Shown here: in pieces, positions 32,610-42,191 of the stretch
Layout of the letters: the number at the start of each line of letters is the position of its first letter
Numbering within the stretch: the first letter of the stretch is position 1
Assembly: GCF_023667495.1 (NCBI RefSeq)
Contig: NZ_JAMOZL010000008.1
Location: 186,001 to 250,000, forward strand
Reading direction: 5' to 3'
Origin: Dyadobacter sp. MSC1_007
GTDB lineage: Bacteria > Bacteroidota > Bacteroidia > Cytophagales > Spirosomataceae
Length of the DNA: 64,000 bases
Position numbers and translations under genes: made by a program
Notes under the pieces: generated by a model
The model's input: only the letters and a program-made list of their open reading frames with translations
Database searches by the model: none
What the model was told of the DNA's origin: nothing

Positions 32610-33707
32610 ATGAAGTCTACGTTGGATATATTCATTAATCGCATTCAGGAGTTGCAGTCGGACGGAGACGCCCTTTTTCCAGAAGGCATCTTCCCCGCGC
32701 AAAGGACCAATGCGTCAATCGGTTACCACCGGCCCGACACGACAATGTTCTTTTCAGCAATAACCTGCTTCACACTGCAAACCATTCAGAAATATTGCAG
32801 TCCTGAAAGCCAGGCACAGATTACCGCTATCTGCGACAATGTGGTTGCCAACTACCCCGATTTCCGCAACAAGGACGGCCTCAAAACCTATAATTTCTGG
32901 AAAACAAAACCGTCCCGCCATTTCCCGAATGGTTATATCTTCCACCGTTTCGAGCATTTCCGTATCCCTGATGATATTGACGATACTGCATTCGTGTACT
33001 TGACCTCCCGACCCTCCTCCGAAGAACTGCATTGGCTGAAAGACAAGCTCGCTCTGCACGCGAACGGGACAAAGCAATGGATCAGGAATACGTATCCTGA
33101 ATACAAATCGCTCCGGGCCTATTCTACCTGGTTTGGTAAGAATATGTACATTGAGTTCGATGTAAGCGTGTTGAGCAATATGCTGTACTGTATCATGCAT
33201 TACGGACTGCCACTCAACGAGCACGATGGAGCCAGTCTGCAGTACATCAAATCAGTGATCGAAACTGATCGTTACATTACCGCGCCATTCCGTTGCGCGC
33301 ACCAATATCCCCGGACACCGCTCATCATTTACCACGTGGCCAGGCTTATCGCCGCATTCGATCCTCCGGCATTGAAACCCCTCAAGGAAAAGCTTATTGC
33401 AGACACCAAAAGGCTGCTCGAAACAGGTATTAGCCGCATGGATAAGGTCATATTGTCCACATCGCTCATGCGTCTTGGCATTCAAACCGATCGTATTCCG
33501 GTTGAAAATTTCTCTGATGCAGATTTCAAAGGCTTTTACTTCTTTATAGCCGGGCTTCTGACAGCGTATGAAAATCCGTTGCTTTACAAGTTGTCCCACA
33601 ACCCGCTATTCCATATGCATTGGACTTGCGAGGCACATTGCTGGACCTTACTGGCCGAATATGACGCAATATGGATTCAAACTAACAAAGAGGCCGTTTC
33701 AATATAA
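32610..33707 (+). CDS. Uncharacterised protein with DDIDDTA motif (possible alpha/alpha-toroid fold)
   Basis: 365 residues, no signal peptide or membrane helix. DDIDDTA at residues 121-127 matches the DxDDTA acid motif of class II terpene cyclases (squalene-hopene cyclase, bacterial diterpene cyclases) and, read differently, the DDxxD motif of class I terpene enzymes. Long helices with FDVSVLSNMLYCIMHYG and ILSTSLMRLG resemble alpha/alpha-barrel repeats. It is shorter than true cyclases (about 500-640), so at most one domain. The next gene, 18 bases on, is a flavin/2Fe-2S reductase, which suggests a shared pathway. I do not know the family; the terpene link is inference. Confidence 0.6.
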   Translation: MKSTLDIFINRIQELQSDGDALFPEGIFPAQRTNASIGYHRPDTTMFFSAITCFTLQTIQKYCSPESQAQITAICDNVVANYPDFRNKDGLKTYNFWKTKPSRHFPNGYIFHRFEHFRIPDDIDDTAFVYLTSRPSSEELHWLKDKLALHANGTKQWIRNTYPEYKSLRAYSTWFGKNMYIEFDVSVLSNMLYCIMHYGLPLNEHDGASLQYIKSVIETDRYITAPFRCAHQYPRTPLIIYHVARLIAAFDPPALKPLKEKLIADTKRLLETGISRMDKVILSTSLMRLGIQTDRIPVENFSDADFKGFYFFIAGLLTAYENPLLYKLSHNPLFHMHWTCEAHCWTLLAEYDAIWIQTNKEAVSI

Positions 33708-33725
33708 TAACTGAGCTTACGACCA

Positions 33726-34778
33726 ATGGCAGACCAAACCATCACTTTAAGGGTCAGGGAAATAATCCGTGAAATGGACGATGCGAGAACATTTGTATTT
33801 GAAATTCCAGACGGGACAAAACTGGATTACAAAGCCGGGCAGTTCCTCACTTTCCTGATCCCCATACATGACCACGAAGTACGACGGTCCTACTCCATGA
33901 GCTCAGCGCCGGATGTCGACGCGTTCCCGGCAGTTACTGTAAAGCGGGTGCCCAATGGCGAGATCTCACGCTTTTGGATCGATACGGTACAGGTTGGGGA
34001 CATTTTCAGTGTATTGAGCCCATCGGGCAGGTTTGTTGTGGAAGGGTCCGCAGGCAAACCTAGGGATATCGTCCTGATCGGTGCAGGAAGCGGCATTACG
34101 CCTCTATTTTCGCTATTAAAACAAACACTTGTCCAGGAAACTGAAAGTCATATTACGCTGATCTACGCGAGCAGGAACGTCCGGCATACATTGTTCTGGG
34201 AGGATATCAGGCACTGGGAAGCCCGGTTTCCGGAGCGATTACAGGTCATCCACATTCACAGTCAGCCGTCCGATGAGTGGAACGGGATCCGCGGCCGTAT
34301 TAACAACACGAGACTGGAACAACTGGTAAATAAATCCCTCCGGTTTGACCGGCACGATGCGCAATTCTTTATTTGCGGGCCTTTTGACCTGATGCGTTCG
34401 GCGGAGATTACCCTGCATTTCATGGGTTTTAAGAATACACAAATCCGGAAGGAGAACTTTGTGATACCCTCTCCTCCCCCGGCGCCGCCGGTTTCCTACC
34501 CTCATTACATTACCCTGCATTTCCGGGGCACCGTTTACAACCTCCTTGTGCCCGCGCATACAACAGTCCTGGACGCCGCGCTGGCCGAAGGCATTCATTT
34601 GCCATATAGCTGCAAAGGCGGCCGCTGCTCGTCGTGCGCAGCGCTGTGCACACGCGGAAGCGTGCATATGAGTGTCAACGAGGTTTTAACAGACCGTGAT
34701 TTGGCCGATGGATGGGTACTTACCTGCTCTTCCTATGTCGACAGCGACGATGTAGTCATCGACTTTGATCGGTCTTAA
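33726..34778 (+). CDS. Ferredoxin-NADP reductase/2Fe-2S electron-transfer protein (PaaE/KshB-like)
   Basis: 350 residues. FAD domain with RRSYSMSSAP (53-62), NAD(P) domain with IGAGSGITPLFSL (118-130) and FICGPFDLM (about 220-228), then a plant-type 2Fe-2S ferredoxin domain with Cys296, Cys301, Cys304 and Cys334. Such proteins pass electrons from NAD(P)H to oxygenases, hydroxylases or desaturases. No oxygenase is adjacent; the upstream DDIDDTA gene is the only neighbour, so the electron acceptor is unknown. The paaABCD genes of phenylacetate degradation are absent from the window. Confidence 0.9.
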   Translation: MADQTITLRVREIIREMDDARTFVFEIPDGTKLDYKAGQFLTFLIPIHDHEVRRSYSMSSAPDVDAFPAVTVKRVPNGEISRFWIDTVQVGDIFSVLSPSGRFVVEGSAGKPRDIVLIGAGSGITPLFSLLKQTLVQETESHITLIYASRNVRHTLFWEDIRHWEARFPERLQVIHIHSQPSDEWNGIRGRINNTRLEQLVNKSLRFDRHDAQFFICGPFDLMRSAEITLHFMGFKNTQIRKENFVIPSPPPAPPVSYPHYITLHFRGTVYNLLVPAHTTVLDAALAEGIHLPYSCKGGRCSSCAALCTRGSVHMSVNEVLTDRDLADGWVLTCSSYVDSDDVVIDFDRS

Positions 34779-34786
34779 AAAACAAA

Positions 34787-34814
34787 GAGACGCACGAAAC
34801 TGGTCGTGCGCCTC
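34787..34814 (+). terminator. Terminator-like hairpin after the reductase gene
   Basis: GAGACGCACGA / TCGTGCGCCTC, 11-bp stem with one mismatch, 6-base loop. Not followed by a T-run, so strength is uncertain. Confidence 0.55.
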
Positions 34815-35154
34815 ATCAGGTTTAGGATTAGCAGAAATTCAATGATAGAATTCCTGAAACGGTTAAAGGTTAGGAATATTAAAGAATAAAATTTTCTTTC
34901 TTATCTTATTTACAAAATTACTTGCCAAATCGGAATTTCCTAACAAAATTTAAAAAAGTGTTCGAGCACGCAATGGGAAACACACCCCGTGTTCGTACCC
35001 GATTCCCGTCACAAGTAGTTGTTTTTGGCTAGGTAAATCTAAAAACGCACGGCGACAATCTCAAATTTATTATAAAAAAAATTTGAAAAATTTTGTTGTG
35101 TATAGTTTGGTTTGACTAAAAAAGGCAGGATTACCCATGTTCGTAATTAGTTGT

Positions 35155-35162
35155 TAGTTTTG
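35155..35162 (+). promoter_or_regulatory. Candidate -7 box of the LacI-type gene
   Basis: TAGTTTTG, exact to TAnnTTTG, 31 bases before the TTG start. No TTG/TTTG box at the expected distance upstream, so it may need an activator. Confidence 0.35.
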
Positions 35163-35193
35163 TTGAACCGAATCGAAATCTCCTGAATACAAG

Positions 35194-36264
35194 TTGAGTG
35201 TGAAAAAGAAAATTGTAAGAATTAAAGATATAGCCGAAAGGGCGCAAACTTCAAAAGGAACCGTCGACCGTGTGTTACATAATCGCGGCAGAGTGGCTGA
35301 TGATGTCAGGGAGAGAATATTGGCGATCATTAAAGAACTGAATTACGAGCCTAACCTGATCGCCCAATCATTAAAGTCACAACGGGCATTCAACCTGGCA
35401 GCTTTGGTACCAGACCCGGATCTGGATTCGTACTGGGAAGCGCCAAGGAACGGTCTGGAAAAGGCCGAAAAAGAGCTTCGGCAATATGGCGTTCATGTGA
35501 CTAAGTTCATCTTTAATTCTCACGAGGAAGGATCTTTTATAGCCAAAGCCAGGGAGGTCACCCGCGAGCACCCCGATGGCCTGCTCATCGCTCCTATTTT
35601 TTACAAGGAAGCATTGCCTTTCTTCAAGGAATGGACCGAAATGGGTATTCCTTATGTGCTTTTTAACACGCAGATTGAGCATGTAGGGCCATTGTGTTAC
35701 ATCGGCCAGGATTCGTACCGAAGCGGCTGCCTGGCTGCGAAGATCCTGCGTTTCGGGTTGCATACACCCGGGACGGTGCTGGTTGCGCACGTGAATGAGG
35801 ACATTTCCAATTCTGCGCATCTTATTACCAAGGAAGAAGGTTTTCGGGACTATTTCAAAGGTGAAAACCTGGCGGACACATTCAAAGTTATCAGCAGTGA
35901 AATAAATTTCCCGGACGAAGAAGGCCCTGATCGCCAACTTGACGAAATCAGAAAAAAGAATCCCGATCTGAATGCCATATACGTCACCAATTCGAAGGCT
36001 TTCGAAGTGGCTGCTTATCTTGAAAAAAACGGGTTAACGGATATTAAACTGATCGGATATGACCTTGTGGAACATAATCAGGAGTACCTGAAAAAGGATG
36101 TGATCCACTTCCTGATCAATCAGAACCCGTTAGGTCAGGGATACTGGGGCATTCATCAGCTGGCCAATCACTTGATCTTCAAAAAGGAAATCCAGCCAAT
36201 TAAATTCCTGCCACTCGATATAATCACCAAGGAAAATCTCGACTATTATCTTGATCCTCAGTAG
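35194..36264 (+). CDS. LacI-family transcriptional regulator
   Basis: 356 residues. N-terminal helix-turn-helix KDIAERAQTSKGTVDRVLHNRGRV: the recognition segment is GTVDRVLH instead of the usual TVSRVL, a variation seen in Bacteroidota members. Then a periplasmic-binding-protein-like effector domain (about 65-350) with ALVPDPDLDSYW and LIGYDLVEHN. There is no in-frame ATG near the start; the frame begins at TTG 35194 or GTG 35200, and TTG is adopted. It would bind a sugar-like ligand, but no sugar-utilisation genes lie nearby, so the regulon is elsewhere. Confidence 0.85.
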   Translation: MSVKKKIVRIKDIAERAQTSKGTVDRVLHNRGRVADDVRERILAIIKELNYEPNLIAQSLKSQRAFNLAALVPDPDLDSYWEAPRNGLEKAEKELRQYGVHVTKFIFNSHEEGSFIAKAREVTREHPDGLLIAPIFYKEALPFFKEWTEMGIPYVLFNTQIEHVGPLCYIGQDSYRSGCLAAKILRFGLHTPGTVLVAHVNEDISNSAHLITKEEGFRDYFKGENLADTFKVISSEINFPDEEGPDRQLDEIRKKNPDLNAIYVTNSKAFEVAAYLEKNGLTDIKLIGYDLVEHNQEYLKKDVIHFLINQNPLGQGYWGIHQLANHLIFKKEIQPIKFLPLDIITKENLDYYLDPQ

Positions 36265-36271
36265 CAAAGCG

Positions 36272-38863
36272 CTACAAATCGCCAAACTGGCTGTACATCT
36301 CTTTAAGCTTCGGTTCCGTTTCCTTGGCACGAATATCTTTGCGCAATGCCGTCACGCCCTGAATGTCCGTAAGCAAGCCTAACGCCTGGAATGCACCAAA
36401 TCTCACAAAATAGGACGGGTTCTCGCGTGCGAGGCCTTCGAGGATCGGAATGCTTCTGCGCTGAATATCTTGTTTGGATTTGATCAGGTATTTACCAAAA
36501 ACCTGTAAGAAATTATATTTCTCCGTCGGCTTCATGGCTTTCATTTTCGAGAGGAACCAATCAAACCGCTCAGGCTGGGCAAGACCAGCGTAATAATTCG
36601 CGACCGACGTTACGATTGCGTCGTTAGGGGAATTTTCAAATTGCGCGGCTATTTCGTTTGCATCAGTTGGCTGGCCCATCAGATACTTTTCAATCGCGAC
36701 AGATACTACCTGATAGGAACTGTCGCTCAGCGCCTCCCTGTATATCGGATCGCTGTTGTTATCGCCGAACGACGCCAGCGTAATAATGGCTTCGGACCTT
36801 ACCAATGGGTGCGGATCCACTTTTGCACGGTTCTGGATCACTTTTTCGATGTCTGCAAACCCGGTACCGGCATATTCGGCGAAGTTACTGATCGCCATTT
36901 GCCGGAGTTTCCAGAACGGATCATCCATTGCTTTCACCAATATATTCTTGGCTGTGCTGTCTGCCAACGCACCTTCGAGCGAGGCTAATGCTTCATATTT
37001 GTGCAAAAAGCGATCAGAATGCAGGTATTGAAATTCCATCTCCGGACGGCTTTTCTCATGCTCCACCACACCAAGCAACTGCGCATCCGAGTCGAATACA
37101 ACCAGATCCGGCTTTTTGGCAGCCGGAAATTCCAGCGTCTGGTTCACTTTATCGACCACCACATCGTATTGATTTTTCTTTCCCGAAACCCATACATCCA
37201 CTTTTAAAGGCAACCGGTAAACCGTCGTCGCCAGCGTATCCTGGGTTTGTTTGACTTTCAGCAATACTTTTCCAGTCGCTGCAACATATTCCTGCTGAAT
37301 TTTCAGCAGCGGATGGCCAGGTCTGTGAAACCATTGGTCGAAAAACCAGTTAAGATCCTGTCCCGTCACCTTTTCAAATGCGACCCGAAGATCGTCGATC
37401 TCCGCGGTGCCAAATGCATGCGATTTCAGATATTGCTGTAATGCGGCAAAGAACGCATCATCGCCGACGATCGACCGCAGCATATGCAGTATCCGGCCCC
37501 CTTTCGCATAGGAATGGCTGTCGAACATATTCTCGCGGTCTTTGTAAAAATACCTGATCATAGGTACCTGTTTCGTTTCCGACTCGGCCAGGTATTCTTT
37601 CATTTCCTGCAAATTACCCCAGTCGGCTTCAAAACGGCCGTCGTTATATTCGCTCCACAAATATTCTGAATAGTTGGCAAAAGATTCATTCAAAGGCAAC
37701 TGGCCCCATTCCTCACAAGTCACATAATCGCCGAACCACTGGTGCGCGAGCTCATGGGCGATCACCGCGTCGGAATTGCCGTCTACCAACGAGCGGGTAT
37801 CGTTCTGAACAGCCTCTTCATGCACTGTGGCGGTAGTATTTTCCATGGCACCAGCCACAAAATCGCGGACTGCAACCTGTGCATACTTTTCCCACGGGAA
37901 TTCAACCCCGAAAATATTAGTAAAGAAACCGATCATTTCAGGCGTCCTGCCAAAAATAGCGTGCGCATCGGCACCATACTTCGGCTCTACATAATAACTA
38001 AGTTCTAGGCCATTCGGCATCATATCCTTCGCCACGGCAAAATCGCCGACGGCCAGCATTACAAGGTAAGGGGCATGAGGCAGCGATTGTTTCCAATGGT
38101 CGGTGCGTGTTCCTTTTTTACCTTCTTCCTGACCTACCAACAAGCCGTTGGAGAGTGTTTTGTAGGTGCTATCTACGGTAATGTAAATGTCCTGGGTAAA
38201 CTTTTGATTCGGGGCATCGATGGTAGGGAACCAGCATGAACTGCCTTCGGTTTCACCCTGCGTCCAGATCTGGCGAGGCTTTCCTTCATCCATGCCATCT
38301 GCATTGATAAAATAGAGCCCTTTGTCGGAAGCACTGTCGTCGTCTTTTCCTCTCGGAACGTCATTGGGACGCGCCACGTAATCGATTTTCACAAATAATG
38401 TATCCTTCCGGCTGTATTCTTGCCCCAGCTTTATTGTCAGTTTGCGCTTGTCGTAGGTGTATTCGAGCTTTTTCTTGATCTTGCCGGCTATGGCCTCTGT
38501 GGAAAGCGACCCGTAATTACCGGACGTGTCCATTAATGAAATTGCTTTAATATCGAAGCCTTTTGCATCCAGTTCAAGTGTATTTTGGGGATAAAAGTGG
38601 GGCTTGAATTGCAGGATTGCCGAGGCGGGGACTTGTTGCTTTACCCAATCAAATTGCACATCGAGGCGAGTGTAAAGAATATCACTCTTTTTGGGCTTTT
38701 CGGGCCGGTAAGGACCTTTGGGAGTAACAGTCCCCGGATTTCTTCTAAAAAGTGTGTCGGCAGCGGGCCGGGTGGCAGCTTGTGAACTGAATGACAGCGT
38801 GAGTAAAATTCCAAAAATTGCGAAGATCAATCGGTTCAAAAAGGTCTTATTATCACCGGTCAT
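36272..38863 (-). CDS. M1-family aminopeptidase with HEAT-like C-terminus
   Basis: 863 residues from the ATG at 38863, which gives a clear signal peptide (RLIFAIFGILLTLSFSSQA); a TTG 12 codons upstream is rejected. GAMEN at 338-342 binds the substrate N-terminus; HELAH (370-374) and Glu393 bind zinc. The C-terminal third (from about 590) has helical repeats of HEAT type (KAMDDPFWKLRQMAI, LVRSEAIITLASFG). Periplasmic or outer-membrane peptide trimming. Length and layout are typical for Bacteroidota PepN-like proteins. Convergent with the LacI-type gene, 7 bases apart. Confidence 0.93.
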   Translation of the reverse strand: MTGDNKTFLNRLIFAIFGILLTLSFSSQAATRPAADTLFRRNPGTVTPKGPYRPEKPKKSDILYTRLDVQFDWVKQQVPASAILQFKPHFYPQNTLELDAKGFDIKAISLMDTSGNYGSLSTEAIAGKIKKKLEYTYDKRKLTIKLGQEYSRKDTLFVKIDYVARPNDVPRGKDDDSASDKGLYFINADGMDEGKPRQIWTQGETEGSSCWFPTIDAPNQKFTQDIYITVDSTYKTLSNGLLVGQEEGKKGTRTDHWKQSLPHAPYLVMLAVGDFAVAKDMMPNGLELSYYVEPKYGADAHAIFGRTPEMIGFFTNIFGVEFPWEKYAQVAVRDFVAGAMENTTATVHEEAVQNDTRSLVDGNSDAVIAHELAHQWFGDYVTCEEWGQLPLNESFANYSEYLWSEYNDGRFEADWGNLQEMKEYLAESETKQVPMIRYFYKDRENMFDSHSYAKGGRILHMLRSIVGDDAFFAALQQYLKSHAFGTAEIDDLRVAFEKVTGQDLNWFFDQWFHRPGHPLLKIQQEYVAATGKVLLKVKQTQDTLATTVYRLPLKVDVWVSGKKNQYDVVVDKVNQTLEFPAAKKPDLVVFDSDAQLLGVVEHEKSRPEMEFQYLHSDRFLHKYEALASLEGALADSTAKNILVKAMDDPFWKLRQMAISNFAEYAGTGFADIEKVIQNRAKVDPHPLVRSEAIITLASFGDNNSDPIYREALSDSSYQVVSVAIEKYLMGQPTDANEIAAQFENSPNDAIVTSVANYYAGLAQPERFDWFLSKMKAMKPTEKYNFLQVFGKYLIKSKQDIQRRSIPILEGLARENPSYFVRFGAFQALGLLTDIQGVTALRKDIRAKETEPKLKEMYSQFGDL

Positions 38864-38943
38864 ATCTGCTTTCAGATTGATTGCTAGGAAGTAAGTCAAT
38901 GTAAATCAGTTAATTTTCTTGTTATTTCCTCTTTTCAAAACAC

Positions 38944-40170
38944 CTAAACCCGTAAGACCAAGCCCGCATCTGCGGCCCTTCGTGCGGGAATGTAGGAAAC
39001 AACCATAGTTATCATAACGACAATAATGCCCGTGTAGAGTATGTCGGCCCATATTAATTTAACCGGATAGGCATCCACCAGCGAAGTGGCCATGCCCATC
39101 GATACAAACCCGTACCGCATTTGAAGCCAGCAGATCACCACGCCTCCTATCAGGCCGGCGATTGCGCCCGAAAACGCGACAATAGCGCCCTCAGCCATGA
39201 AGATCTTGCGGATCAGCGACGGATTGGCGCCCATAGCGTAAAGCATTGAAACGTCCTTCTTCTTTTCAATGGCCAGCATGCTCAGCGAAAAGAAAATGTT
39301 GATCGCGGCAACTAAAATAATGAGTGACAGCGTGACGGCCACAAAAAGCTTCTCCATTTTTATCGCACGGAGCAGGTCGGCATTCAACGAGTCCCGGTCC
39401 TTTACTACAAATTTCGCACCCAGTTTCTCAGCTATTTCCTCGCTCACATCCTTTTCAGTAAAGCCCGGCTGTATATACACTTCCAATGCCGACCGCTCCC
39501 CGTGATATCCCATGAGTTCTTCCACCTGTTTCAGAGGCGCGATCACATAGTCATCATAGCGGCTTTCAATAAAAAAGATCCCGCCTGGTCGCAGCGAAAG
39601 CAACTGAAATGCCTCCGAGGAAGTCAGGTCCAGCGTTTTTGACCCGGTGCGGGGATACAAAAGCTCCAAAGGGGTGAAAATATCTTCCAACGAGATCGAC
39701 AATGCATTCCGCACACCCTCGGCAATGACTGCGAAGGGCGTCCCATTTTGTCCATACAGCTTCACGGAACCCTCAATGATAGCCGTGTCCAGTTGTCCCT
39801 GCTGTTCAAAGGTGCTATCCACCCCTTTCAGCCGGATAATCGTCTGCTGGTTGCCATACCTGGCCAGCGCGTTGTCCTCCACGACCTGCGTCACGAGCTT
39901 TACCCCTGGCACCGACCGAACGTCGGTCAGTAATGCATTGGTCATTTTGAACCGCTTGCCTTCGGCGGGCGTAACCTTCACGTCCGCATCAAACGTTTTG
40001 AATATGTTGCGGTTGAGATCCTCCATCCCATTAAAAACGGACAAAACTACCACCATGGCCATCGTACCCACAGCCACGCCGGCCATCGCAATACGCGCGA
40101 TCACGCTGATGAAGCTTCTTTTGTTACGCGAGAAAAAATAACGAATGGCAATCCGGTAGGAAATATCCAT
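38944..40170 (-). CDS. LolE/LolC-like lipoprotein-release permease
   Basis: 408 residues, half the size of the MacB-like permeases, with one periplasmic domain: helix 1 (about 22-46), periplasmic MacB_PCD-like domain (47-265), then three helices in the FtsX block (about 278-390) with EKKKDVSMLYAMGANPSLIRKIF. This matches LolC/LolE, which release lipoproteins from the inner membrane with LolD. Its ATG is 18 bases after the rbfA stop, so both are one unit, a layout seen in other Bacteroidota. Confidence 0.88.
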   Translation of the reverse strand: MDISYRIAIRYFFSRNKRSFISVIARIAMAGVAVGTMAMVVVLSVFNGMEDLNRNIFKTFDADVKVTPAEGKRFKMTNALLTDVRSVPGVKLVTQVVEDNALARYGNQQTIIRLKGVDSTFEQQGQLDTAIIEGSVKLYGQNGTPFAVIAEGVRNALSISLEDIFTPLELLYPRTGSKTLDLTSSEAFQLLSLRPGGIFFIESRYDDYVIAPLKQVEELMGYHGERSALEVYIQPGFTEKDVSEEIAEKLGAKFVVKDRDSLNADLLRAIKMEKLFVAVTLSLIILVAAINIFFSLSMLAIEKKKDVSMLYAMGANPSLIRKIFMAEGAIVAFSGAIAGLIGGVVICWLQMRYGFVSMGMATSLVDAYPVKLIWADILYTGIIVVMITMVVSYIPARRAADAGLVLRV

Positions 40171-40188
40171 GCTAGCTCGTGTGTGAAA

Positions 40189-40572
40189 TCAATGGGTTTC
40201 TTCCTCGTCGTCGGGTTGTGCAGGTGGTATGACCAGATCGGAAAAAAGGAGGTCCATTTTAGCCGCATACTCGGCTGTATCGTCGATATAAAATTGCAGG
40301 TGCGGTACAATCCTCAACTGATGGCGTACACGCTCGGCCAGCTTTTGACGTATAAAACGGGTGTTTTCCTTGATCGTTTCGAGCAGCATTGTCTTATTCT
40401 TGTCGGGCAGGAAACTCAGGTATGCCCTTGCTATGCTTAGATCGGGTGTGACCCGTACGGCAGTGATCGTTACGAAGGCTCCGCTGGTAAGGTGCTGTGC
40501 ATCCTTTTGGAATATCTCACCAAGGTCTTTCTGGATTTGTCTGCCTACTTTTTGTTGTCTTTTCGATTCCAT
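40189..40572 (-). CDS. rbfA: Ribosome-binding factor A
   Basis: 127 residues from the ATG at 40572 (MESKRQQKVGRQIQKDLGEIF), the family start; the frame goes 16 codons upstream by a non-ATG codon and is rejected. KH-type fold with VTITAVRVTPDLSIARAYLSF and the conserved HQLRIVPHLQFYIDD segment. It assists 16S rRNA maturation in 30S assembly. First gene of an rbfA-lolE-like unit. A perfect 9-bp inverted repeat lies in the divergent gap upstream. Confidence 0.94.
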   Translation of the reverse strand: MESKRQQKVGRQIQKDLGEIFQKDAQHLTSGAFVTITAVRVTPDLSIARAYLSFLPDKNKTMLLETIKENTRFIRQKLAERVRHQLRIVPHLQFYIDDTAEYAAKMDLLFSDLVIPPAQPDDEEETH

Positions 40573-40680
40573 GTTTTTAATCGTTATCAGAAGGGATTCT
40601 TGCCGGTACTGCTCGTACATCCACTCCGCCAGTTAGAATGATGTAAACTTACGTCTCCTAACTCATACCCTCACTCCTTT

Positions 40681-40708
40681 AAATAAGTACAAATATCCAT
40701 ACTTATTT
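40681..40708. promoter_or_regulatory. Palindrome in the rbfA/membrane-protein divergent gap
   Basis: AAATAAGTA (40681-40689) and TACTTATTT (40700-40708), a perfect 9-bp inverted repeat with a 10-base spacer. Operator-like symmetry between rbfA (minus) and the TTG-start gene at 40779 (plus). Confidence 0.5.
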
Positions 40709-40778
40709 TGTTTTTGTAGAACGCGGCATTGTAATTTCGTGAAACTTATTCCCGTCAGATACATAATCCACCTGCTGC

Positions 40779-42191
40779 TTGCTTAGTTTTTTTCGCGTTA
40801 ACGCACGGTACCAGACCATCAGTTTAGTAGTATTCTTCCTGCTGCTCCGCCTCCCCTTTTTCCTGGGTGGCGCGCCGCTGCTGATACCGGAACTGAGCTG
40901 GATGCTGGTGGGCGAGCAAATGGGGCGCGGATTTATGCTCTACCGCGATGTATGGGACAACGTGAGCCCGTTTTCCGGCCTCACTTATTGGCTGATCGAC
41001 AGCCTCTTTGGCCGCACGCAATGGATCTATCAGCTCGCAGCAATGGGTGTATCCCTTGTACAGATCCTTTATTTCAATTATGTAATCCATTCGCGCGATG
41101 TTTTCCCTGAGCGCACATTCCTGCCGGGGGCATTGTACGCTTTATTCCTCAATATCTCATTCGACATGGGTACATTATCACCCATGCTGCTTGCTACCAC
41201 TTTCCTGCTCTTCGCTTTCGGTTCGATCGTTAAAATGCTGGTGAGACGTGAGGTTACGACGCAGGTATTTGAATTAGGGCTTTATATTGGTATCGCGACG
41301 CTATTTTACCTGCCTGCATCGCTATTTATGATTTGGGCCTTTCTGGCGTTGCTGTTTTACACCGGCTCCACGTTCCGTCACCATTTGCTTGGGCTGTTCG
41401 GATCGATTTTTCCGTTGCTGATGGTCGTCCTGTTTTTCTATCTTAATAATGGGATCGAAAGCCTCAACCGGAACTTGCTCACGTCTGTATTTCAGGTTAA
41501 ACAATATAACCTCAACGACTTTTCGTCGCTTCTGGCCTCTTTGCTGTTGCCGCTTGGCTTCGGAGTAATGGGCTTTATGCGGATTTTCACGACCCTGCGT
41601 TTTGTCAATTATCAAACGAGGATTCAGCAGGTAATGGCCCTATGGTTTATCGTGGCTGTGTTTACGATCCCGCTGATGCAGTTTCTGGCGCCAATGCAGT
41701 TTGTGATATTCGTACCACCGGCAGCATTTTTTGCCACGCATTATTTCCAAAGTTTTAAAAAGAATAGCTGGGCTGATGAATTGCAATTCACACTCATGGG
41801 CGCGGTGATCATCCTGATCCAATATCAGGGACTCCGGGGCGTGCTTCCGGGGGTTTCGATGGGTAAACTGGAAAACCTGAGGGCCAAGCCGGCCAACCTG
41901 CCCGAACAAATCCAAAACAAGCGGATACTGGTGCTAGGTCAGAATTCAGGGGAATATATTAATAATTTTACGGCGACGCCTTATCTCAACTGGGAACTGG
42001 CCAGCTACGATTTGCGCAATCTCGACAATTTCGACAGCGTTATCCATGTCTATGATAATTTTAGAAAGGACCCCCCCGATTTTGTGATCGACAAAGTGAA
42101 TATTATGCCGAAACTCCTGAACCGGGTTCCGGCATTAAAGAAACAATACATTCTGAGCCCGTGGAAGGGCATCTATCAGCGTGTCGACTAG
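40779..42191 (+). CDS. Polytopic membrane protein, uncharacterised
   Basis: 470 residues with about ten hydrophobic helices (roughly 15-35, 60-80, 85-105, 115-135, 150-170, 175-200, 205-225, 255-275, 285-305, 310-325) and a soluble C-terminal tail from about residue 360. The start is TTG at 40779; no ATG lies in frame near it. The family resembles the DUF6427-type proteins of Bacteroidota, though I am not certain. Function unknown. Its stop codon overlaps that of rpiB tail-to-tail (CTAG at 42188-42191). Confidence 0.75.
   Translation: MLSFFRVNARYQTISLVVFFLLLRLPFFLGGAPLLIPELSWMLVGEQMGRGFMLYRDVWDNVSPFSGLTYWLIDSLFGRTQWIYQLAAMGVSLVQILYFNYVIHSRDVFPERTFLPGALYALFLNISFDMGTLSPMLLATTFLLFAFGSIVKMLVRREVTTQVFELGLYIGIATLFYLPASLFMIWAFLALLFYTGSTFRHHLLGLFGSIFPLLMVVLFFYLNNGIESLNRNLLTSVFQVKQYNLNDFSSLLASLLLPLGFGVMGFMRIFTTLRFVNYQTRIQQVMALWFIVAVFTIPLMQFLAPMQFVIFVPPAAFFATHYFQSFKKNSWADELQFTLMGAVIILIQYQGLRGVLPGVSMGKLENLRAKPANLPEQIQNKRILVLGQNSGEYINNFTATPYLNWELASYDLRNLDNFDSVIHVYDNFRKDPPDFVIDKVNIMPKLLNRVPALKKQYILSPWKGIYQRVD

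Larger units (their letters stand above)
34779..35193. other. Intergenic region before the LacI-type gene
   Basis: 415 bases without a gene. It holds a terminator-like hairpin (34787-34814), then AT-rich sequence with A-tracts (about 35066-35100), and the TAGTTTTG box at 35155-35162 that is an exact -7 match. I see no open frame, tRNA or known riboswitch in it. Confidence 0.6.
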
